Shown piece by piece: positions 57,635 to 64,000 of a stretch of DNA of 64,000 nucleotides. The stretch is taken from contig NZ_CP063353.1 of assembly GCF_014931565.1 (NCBI RefSeq), positions 2,914,001 to 2,978,000 on the forward strand, written 5' to 3'. This DNA comes from Clostridium sp. 'deep sea' (GTDB lineage: Bacteria; Bacillota; UBA994; PWPR01). Below the pieces are notes generated by a model. That model had not been told where the DNA came from and ran no database searches. It saw nothing but the letters and a program-made list of their open reading frames with translations. Position 1 is the first letter of the stretch. Each line of letters starts with the position of its first letter. Made by a program: the position numbers and the translations under genes.

Positions 57635-58083
57635 TGACAAATCGACCAGATTGGGATACCTATTTTGCTGAGATAACTCAACTTGTTGCCAAAAGAAGTA
57701 CCTGTTTACGTCGCAAAGTTGGGGCAATACTGGTTAAAGAAAAAAGAATATTAGCTACTGGCTACAATGGTGCTCCATCGGGCTTAAAGCATTGCAGTGA
57801 AGTTGGCTGTATTAGAGAGCAACGAAATGTGCCCTCTGGGCAAAGGCATGAACTCTGTAGAGGGCTTCATGCAGAGCAAAATGCTATTATTCAGGCAGCT
57901 TTAGCTGGTGTTAGTATTAACAATAGCTCAATTTATACTACAACATATCCCTGTGTGCTTTGTGCAAAGATGTTAATAAATGCAGGTATAAAAGAGGTAA
58001 TCTACTTAACTACCTACACAGACGAATTATCCAAACAATTATTAACTGAAGCAGGGGTAACATTACGACATTTTGCTATATAA
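57634..58083 (+). CDS. dCMP deaminase family protein (ComEB-like)
   Basis: 149 residues. Zinc deaminase motifs [11 protein letters not shown] and PCVLCAKML, with [25 protein letters not shown] at the front, as in dCMP deaminases. It would turn dCMP into dUMP. B. subtilis ComEB is the same family but lies in the comE operon; here it is coupled to upp, forming a pyrimidine salvage pair. Confidence 0.92.
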   Translation: MTNRPDWDTYFAEITQLVAKRSTCLRRKVGAILVKEKRILATGYNGAPSGLKHCSEVGCIREQRNVPSGQRHELCRGLHAEQNAIIQAALAGVSINNSSIYTTTYPCVLCAKMLINAGIKEVIYLTTYTDELSKQLLTEAGVTLRHFAI

Positions 58084-58090
58084 TTACTAT

Positions 58091-58118
58091 TTGTCGTTGT
58101 TATTGTTTGTGTTATAAT
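58091..58118 (+). promoter_or_regulatory. Promoter of guaB
   Basis: TTGTCG (58091-58096), 16 bp, TATAAT (58113-58118), 32 bp before the GTG start. Confidence 0.5.
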
Positions 58119-58129
58119 AAATCAATTAA

Positions 58130-59608
<1,479 letters not shown>

Positions 59609-59707
59609 TTTTAATTACTAAAAAAATCATGCAGGAATAAAGCAAAGTTTGTTGAAAATAAATAGGTATGTATTTTATCTGTTATTGAATAAAGGGAGGC
59701 AAACGGA

Positions 59708-61735
59708 GTGAAGAATTATTCCACAGAAAACATTCGTAATATTGCTCTAATATCACATAGTAGTGCTGGAAAAACATCTTTAGCAGAAGCTATGTATTAT
59801 AATACAGGAGCTGTAACTAGACTAGGTAGAGTTGAAGATGGAAATACAGTTTCTGACTTTGATTCTGAAGAAACAAAACGAACTATTTCTATTAACACAG
59901 GAATTGTGCCTTGTGAATGGAATGGTAAAAAAATTAACGTGCTAGATACCCCTGGTTACTTTGACTTTGTTGGTGAAGTTAAAGCTGCTTTAAGAGTTGC
60001 TGATGCTGCAGCAGTAGTAGTTTGTGGTGTTTCAGGAATTCAGGTAGGTACTGAATTAGTATGGCAATATGCTAATGAGAATAAACTACCCAAAATTGTA
60101 ATAGTTAATAAACTAAATCGTGAAAATGCAAACTTCTTTAAAGTAGTTGAGCAATTACGTGATGAGTTTGGAACAAGCGTAGCTCCACTTTATGTTCCTA
60201 TAGGAAAAGAAGATAATTTTAATGGTGTGTTAAACATCTTAACTAATAAAGCTTATGAGTTTAGTGGAAATGGCCGTGAGGTTAAAGAAATTGAGGCTCC
60301 AAGCGATTTGATAGATCAAATGGAAGAATACCGCACACAGCTTATTGAGGCTGTTGTAGAGCAAGATGATGAGCTAATGATGTTATACCTTGAGGGAGAA
60401 GAAATTCCCGATGCGGATTTAATTAGTGGCTTACAATCAAGTGTTAAGGCTGGCTCTGTTGTTCCAGTATTAGCAGCGGCTGCTACAAAAAATATTGGTA
60501 TTCAGCCAATTATGAATTCAATTGTTGATTTATTGCCAGCACCAGTAGCTAATGAAGATGCCAATGGTCAACCAGCTGCCTTAATATTTAAAACTATGGC
60601 TGACCCATATGTAGGTAAAATCAACATTTTCCGTGTATTCTCTGGTGGAATTACTGCCGATACACAATACTACAATGTTAATAAAGGAAATAATGAGCGT
60701 TTAGGTTCAATTTTCTTGGTATGTGGTAAAAACCAAATAAATGTTAAAGAATTATGTGTAGGTGATATAGGTGGTGTTGCTAAACTCAATGATACAGACA
60801 CCAATGATACCTTATCTGTTAAGGGCTCTGATTTTATAATTGACCCTATTCAATTCCCAGACCCAATCATCTCTAGGGCTGTAGAGGCAGATGCTAAAGG
60901 TGCTGAAGAAAAAATAGGTACTGGCTTAGCTAGGCTACAAGAAGAAGATCCTACATTTACTGCTGAACGTAATACTGAAACAAGTGAAACAGTTATCTCT
61001 GGTATGGGAGATATGCACTTACAAGTTATTAAAAGTCGTTTAGCTGACAAGTTTGAAGTAGCTGTAACACTTAAGGCTCCAAGGATTCCTTACCGTGAAA
61101 CAGTTAAGAAAAAAGTTGAATCAATGCATAAACATAAGAAACAATCAGGTGGTAAAGGTCAATATGGTCATGTAGTAATTGATTTAGAGCCTTTACACAG
61201 TGAAGATAAAGACTACGAATTTGTAGATTCTATCTTTGGTGGTTCAGTTCCACGTCAATATATTCCTGCAGTAGATAAAGGAATTCAAGAATCATTGGGC
61301 GAGGGTCCTGTTGCTGGTTACCCTGTAGTTAAAGTGAAAATTAACTTAAAAGATGGCTCTTACCATGACGTAGATTCTTCAGAGATGGCATTTAAAATTG
61401 CAGGTAGTTATGCATTTAAAAAAGGATTCTTAAATGCTAGTCCTATATTATTAGAGCCTATCTATGATTTAGAGGTAACTGTTCCTGAAGAGTACATGGG
61501 AGATATCATGGGTGACTTAAATAAAAAACGTGGTCGCATCATGGGTATGGAACCATCAGGACGCAAACAAATCATTAAAGCTCAAGTTCCATTAGCTGAA
61601 ATGTCAAGTTATGCTACAGATTTACGCTCTATGACTCAAGGTAGAGGTTTATTTAAAGCCAATTTTGCTCGTTATGAAGAAGTTCCAGCTATGTTAGCTG
61701 AAAAGATTATTCAAGAGAGTCAAAAAGAAGAGTAA
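59708..61735 (+). CDS. Elongation factor G paralogue (EF-G2-like GTPase)
   Basis: 675 residues, slightly shorter than canonical EF-G. Domain order G, II, III, IV, V is intact. G1 is SHSSAGKTS (residues 16-24) instead of AHxDAGKTT, G3 is DTPGYFDF (80-87), and G4 reads NKLN (134-137) where NKxD is expected. Domain IV has GGKGQYGHVVIDLEP and the C-terminus has MGMEPSGRKQIIKAQVPLAEM. It belongs to the bacterial EF-G paralogue group, whose role is unclear; the main fusA should be elsewhere. GTG start with GGGAGG upstream. Confidence 0.88.
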   Translation: MKNYSTENIRNIALISHSSAGKTSLAEAMYYNTGAVTRLGRVEDGNTVSDFDSEETKRTISINTGIVPCEWNGKKINVLDTPGYFDFVGEVKAALRVADAAAVVVCGVSGIQVGTELVWQYANENKLPKIVIVNKLNRENANFFKVVEQLRDEFGTSVAPLYVPIGKEDNFNGVLNILTNKAYEFSGNGREVKEIEAPSDLIDQMEEYRTQLIEAVVEQDDELMMLYLEGEEIPDADLISGLQSSVKAGSVVPVLAAAATKNIGIQPIMNSIVDLLPAPVANEDANGQPAALIFKTMADPYVGKINIFRVFSGGITADTQYYNVNKGNNERLGSIFLVCGKNQINVKELCVGDIGGVAKLNDTDTNDTLSVKGSDFIIDPIQFPDPIISRAVEADAKGAEEKIGTGLARLQEEDPTFTAERNTETSETVISGMGDMHLQVIKSRLADKFEVAVTLKAPRIPYRETVKKKVESMHKHKKQSGGKGQYGHVVIDLEPLHSEDKDYEFVDSIFGGSVPRQYIPAVDKGIQESLGEGPVAGYPVVKVKINLKDGSYHDVDSSEMAFKIAGSYAFKKGFLNASPILLEPIYDLEVTVPEEYMGDIMGDLNKKRGRIMGMEPSGRKQIIKAQVPLAEMSSYATDLRSMTQGRGLFKANFARYEEVPAMLAEKIIQESQKEE

Positions 61736-61752
61736 ATAGTTAAATATTATGA

Positions 61753-61786
61753 TAAAAAAACAACTCCTATTTAGGGAGTTGTTTTT
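61753..61786 (+). terminator. Terminator of the EF-G paralogue
   Basis: AACAACTCC-TATTTA-GGGAGTTGTT flanked by A and T tracts. Confidence 0.85.
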
Positions 61787-61924
61787 ATTTTATGATTATT
61801 TTATTAAAGTATTAAACTATTAAGTTCATATGATACAATGTTCTAGCCAGAATAATAAGATTTAGCATATTATTAAATTGAAAAACATAGTAAAATAAGG
61901 TTAATAGCGAGACGAGGTGTAAGT

Positions 61925-64000
61925 ATGAAAAAAATAATACTATTAACAACTCTTATGATTATGTCAGTTCTAATGTTATCATGCGCTAATAACGCATTTA
62001 CAGGAATAACTATGGAGGCTACACAAGTTATTGATCTTCGTAATAGTGAGGAAGCAGTCACACCCACACCCAAAGTTAAGCAGTTTGATTTACCTAAAGA
62101 TTTTACCATAAAACAAGTAATTAAAAAGGAGAATTCCCGTGTTGAGTGGGATGGAAGGGATTATAGGTGTTCACTAGAACTATTGATTGGAGAAGATAGT
62201 AGAGCAATATTGTCATTTCGTAATCGACAGGATAGAGTTATGCATACATTGAAAAGCGATAACCCTATAATGACAGGCTATATTTATGATGAAAATAACA
62301 TATTCTTAGTTAGCCACGCTAATGATAAGCTTCTATTAAAAAGCTATAATTATTTTGGTAAAAACACAAAGAATTATGAGTTTAATAATTTTAAACAGGG
62401 TGAAGATTATAAAATTATTGCCAGTGATGTAGATAGCTTTTACTTAACTTACAGTCTCAATAAGCAAATACATATTGATTCTTTTAAAATCAATAATCAA
62501 GAATTAAGCCTTATCAGTCGAGATAAACTTAGGCCAGATATAGTTAATATTTTTAGCGATAAAAACACAATCTTTCTGCAACGGCAAGCTAAGAAAGGGG
62601 ATTGTATTGATATCTTAAATAAAAAATTAGCTGTGTTAGACATAGTAAAGATTGGTAGTGATAATGAGGTACTTGATATTAAGTATGAGTTTGATACAAA
62701 GAATGATTTTAAAAGTGTTAGCAACTTAAATATCTACCTGCAAAATGAAGATAAGGTAATGAAGCAAACCATTCCTCAGCGCAATAACTATAATACCCTT
62801 TATACCCATACAGTATTCGAGAATAAGGAGCTTGAATACAATTCTAAAAATGAGCTACACTACATAGTTTTTGATTATTATAGAGGTGTTTTTGAAAATG
62901 GTTGTATAGTAGAGATGAATTTTCCATTTATCTTAGATAACAATTATGGTGATATAAACTACTTACAACTTCCAAATGGTAAAGTTGTAAAAACAAACGA
63001 AGAATATGATTATTGTTCTTTATTGATAGCTAAAGATAATGATATAGCTAAAATGTTAAAAATAGATAATTACTATATAGGTTTAAATAGGCAAGATGAG
63101 GTAACTTATATTGACCCAGATTTTAAAGATTGCATATTAAATGAAACTTTTATTGGTGTGAAGTTAACTTTTGGTCAGGTTTTTTTCAATAAAGAAACTA
63201 ATAAGGTATATTACTTTAAGATCCAGAATAATTCTATGTATCTATATAGTATAAATAGTAGTCGAGAAACTGAGCTAGTCTTAGATATTCCAGATAATAT
63301 TTGGAGGTTAGCAGTTAATGTGAAAACTATGCCATATAAATTTTTTGCTAATGATCTAGGAGTAGCTTTATTAACTGAGAACACCTATGGATACAGAATG
63401 TGTTACTATGATTTTACTACAAAGAAGTGGCAGATTTTTAAAAAAGATACTGAAATAAGAAAGGATAAAAGCAAAATATACTATGAGATTGGAGATTTAC
63501 AATACTGCTTTAACCAAGAGACAAAGCTATTTGAGCCTATGATCTTCCAGGGTAAAGAATACTATAACTGTTTAACTATAGACGATAAGATATATGTAGA
63601 TGCAGAATATAGTAGTATTGAAAACGATTCAAATTGTATCTTATATAATTCTCCATATATAGAGTATAAAATTGGTAATGAGAATTTCAAAATCACTGAT
63701 TATCAGACAATAGCTAATCATACTATAGTTAAGCAATATAAAACAGCAAACATTTATAGTATTGAAGATGACAGTTATCAAAAGCTTATTGATACAGCAG
63801 TGAGAAGGTATAGCATTTCTGAGCAGGGAATATTATACACTGGATTTGAAAATGATGTTAATCTGTATTATTATGATTTTGAGACAAAGCAGTTAAATAT
63901 ACTATACGAGGGTTTGGTGTATGATTTAGCTCTCAAGAATAACTTTGCTTATTTCATAGCCATTGAGGATAAAAATAAACTAGTTAAGCTTAATATTACT
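61925..64000 (+). CDS. Large secreted lipoprotein of unknown function, cut by the window edge
   Basis: 692 codons stay open from ATG 61925 to the last base of the window, so the 3' end is missing. GAGGTG precedes the ATG. A type II signal peptide (LMIMSVLMLSC) puts Cys at the mature N-terminus. The rest is a soluble protein rich in Asn, Tyr, Asp and Ile with irregular repeats of short strands (for example IYDENNIFLVSHANDKLLLKS and LYYYDFETKQLNILYEG). These look like beta-propeller blades, each with an aromatic strand followed by a turn. No family is recognised and no catalytic motif is seen. Confidence 0.8.
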   Translation, partial: MKKIILLTTLMIMSVLMLSCANNAFTGITMEATQVIDLRNSEEAVTPTPKVKQFDLPKDFTIKQVIKKENSRVEWDGRDYRCSLELLIGEDSRAILSFRNRQDRVMHTLKSDNPIMTGYIYDENNIFLVSHANDKLLLKSYNYFGKNTKNYEFNNFKQGEDYKIIASDVDSFYLTYSLNKQIHIDSFKINNQELSLISRDKLRPDIVNIFSDKNTIFLQRQAKKGDCIDILNKKLAVLDIVKIGSDNEVLDIKYEFDTKNDFKSVSNLNIYLQNEDKVMKQTIPQRNNYNTLYTHTVFENKELEYNSKNELHYIVFDYYRGVFENGCIVEMNFPFILDNNYGDINYLQLPNGKVVKTNEEYDYCSLLIAKDNDIAKMLKIDNYYIGLNRQDEVTYIDPDFKDCILNETFIGVKLTFGQVFFNKETNKVYYFKIQNNSMYLYSINSSRETELVLDIPDNIWRLAVNVKTMPYKFFANDLGVALLTENTYGYRMCYYDFTTKKWQIFKKDTEIRKDKSKIYYEIGDLQYCFNQETKLFEPMIFQGKEYYNCLTIDDKIYVDAEYSSIENDSNCILYNSPYIEYKIGNENFKITDYQTIANHTIVKQYKTANIYSIEDDSYQKLIDTAVRRYSISEQGILYTGFENDVNLYYYDFETKQLNILYEGLVYDLALKNNFAYFIAIEDKNKLVKLNIT

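Overview
The window looks like the chromosome of a low-GC, endospore-forming anaerobe of the Clostridia. The bases are AT-rich, Shine-Dalgarno sites are strong, TTG and GTG starts are common, and there is a large set of sporulation genes (gin, spoVG, spoVT, two spoVB-like genes, spoIID-like, yabP, yabQ, spoIIE). The 16S text and the gene order might fit the Anaerobranca/Proteinivorax group, but that is a guess without a database search. Gene order follows the Bacillus subtilis csfB-yaaO-yaaQ-holB-yaaT-yabB-rsmI-abrB ... veg-ispE-purR-spoVG-glmU-prs-pth-mfd-spoVT-yabM-yabN-yabO-yabP-yabQ-divIC-spoIIE-tilS-hpt-ftsH backbone, with local insertions, losses and one inversion.

Layout: 1-4.7 kb is an rRNA operon (16S, 23S, 5S, no tRNA in the spacer). 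4.7-5.45 kb is a gene-free stretch with decayed 5S copies, a 126-bp hairpin element, short palindromic repeats and a TTTTC microsatellite. 5.45-11.7 kb holds a small membrane protein, the anti-sigma-G factor Gin behind a sigma-F-like promoter, a PLP amino acid decarboxylase, and the darA-holB-ricT-methyltransferase-rsmI run, ending against a convergent abrB. 12.1-14.6 kb carries tatD, rsmA, argR and veg. 14.6-18.8 kb is an accessory block: an L,D-transpeptidase on the minus strand and a cyanophycin cassette (cphB, cphA). 19-25.7 kb carries ispE, a GntR regulator, purR, spoVG, glmU, prs, pth and a tiny PrsW-like membrane protein. 25.7-39.8 kb runs mfd, a PpiC-type isomerase, spoVT, tandem spoVB paralogues, mazG, hup, rqcP, a SpoIID-like lipoprotein, an inverted yabP, yabQ, divIC and ppx/gppA. 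Two Met tRNAs (initiator and elongator) follow, then spoIIE, tilS, hpt, ftsH, a CofE-like ligase, a 29-residue membrane ORF and fhs. After a minus-strand polytopic membrane protein come nadC-birA, the tsaC-ywlE-rpiB-glyA-upp-dCMP deaminase cluster, guaB, an EF-G paralogue, and a large lipoprotein cut off by the window edge.

Functional themes are translation and rRNA/tRNA maturation (rsmA, rsmI, tilS, tsaC, rqcP, EF-G paralogue), nucleotide and cofactor supply (prs, purR, hpt, upp, dCMP deaminase, guaB, nadC, birA, fhs, glyA), cell-envelope and spore building, and nitrogen storage as cyanophycin. The observations most worth a second look are: a one-base deletion in the 16S hairpin used by universal 338/341 primers; a long hairpin element fused to a truncated 5S gene; a terminator whose 3' arm is the ribosome binding site of the SpoIID-like gene; a spoIIE promoter with Spo0A-type boxes that moves the start codon downstream; an EF-G paralogue with a natural NKxN in place of NKxD; and two tandem repeat units whose hairpin arms differ in sequence while pairing is kept. 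I found no CRISPR array, phage or intact transposase. The most novel candidates are small regulatory or mobile elements rather than a multi-gene system.
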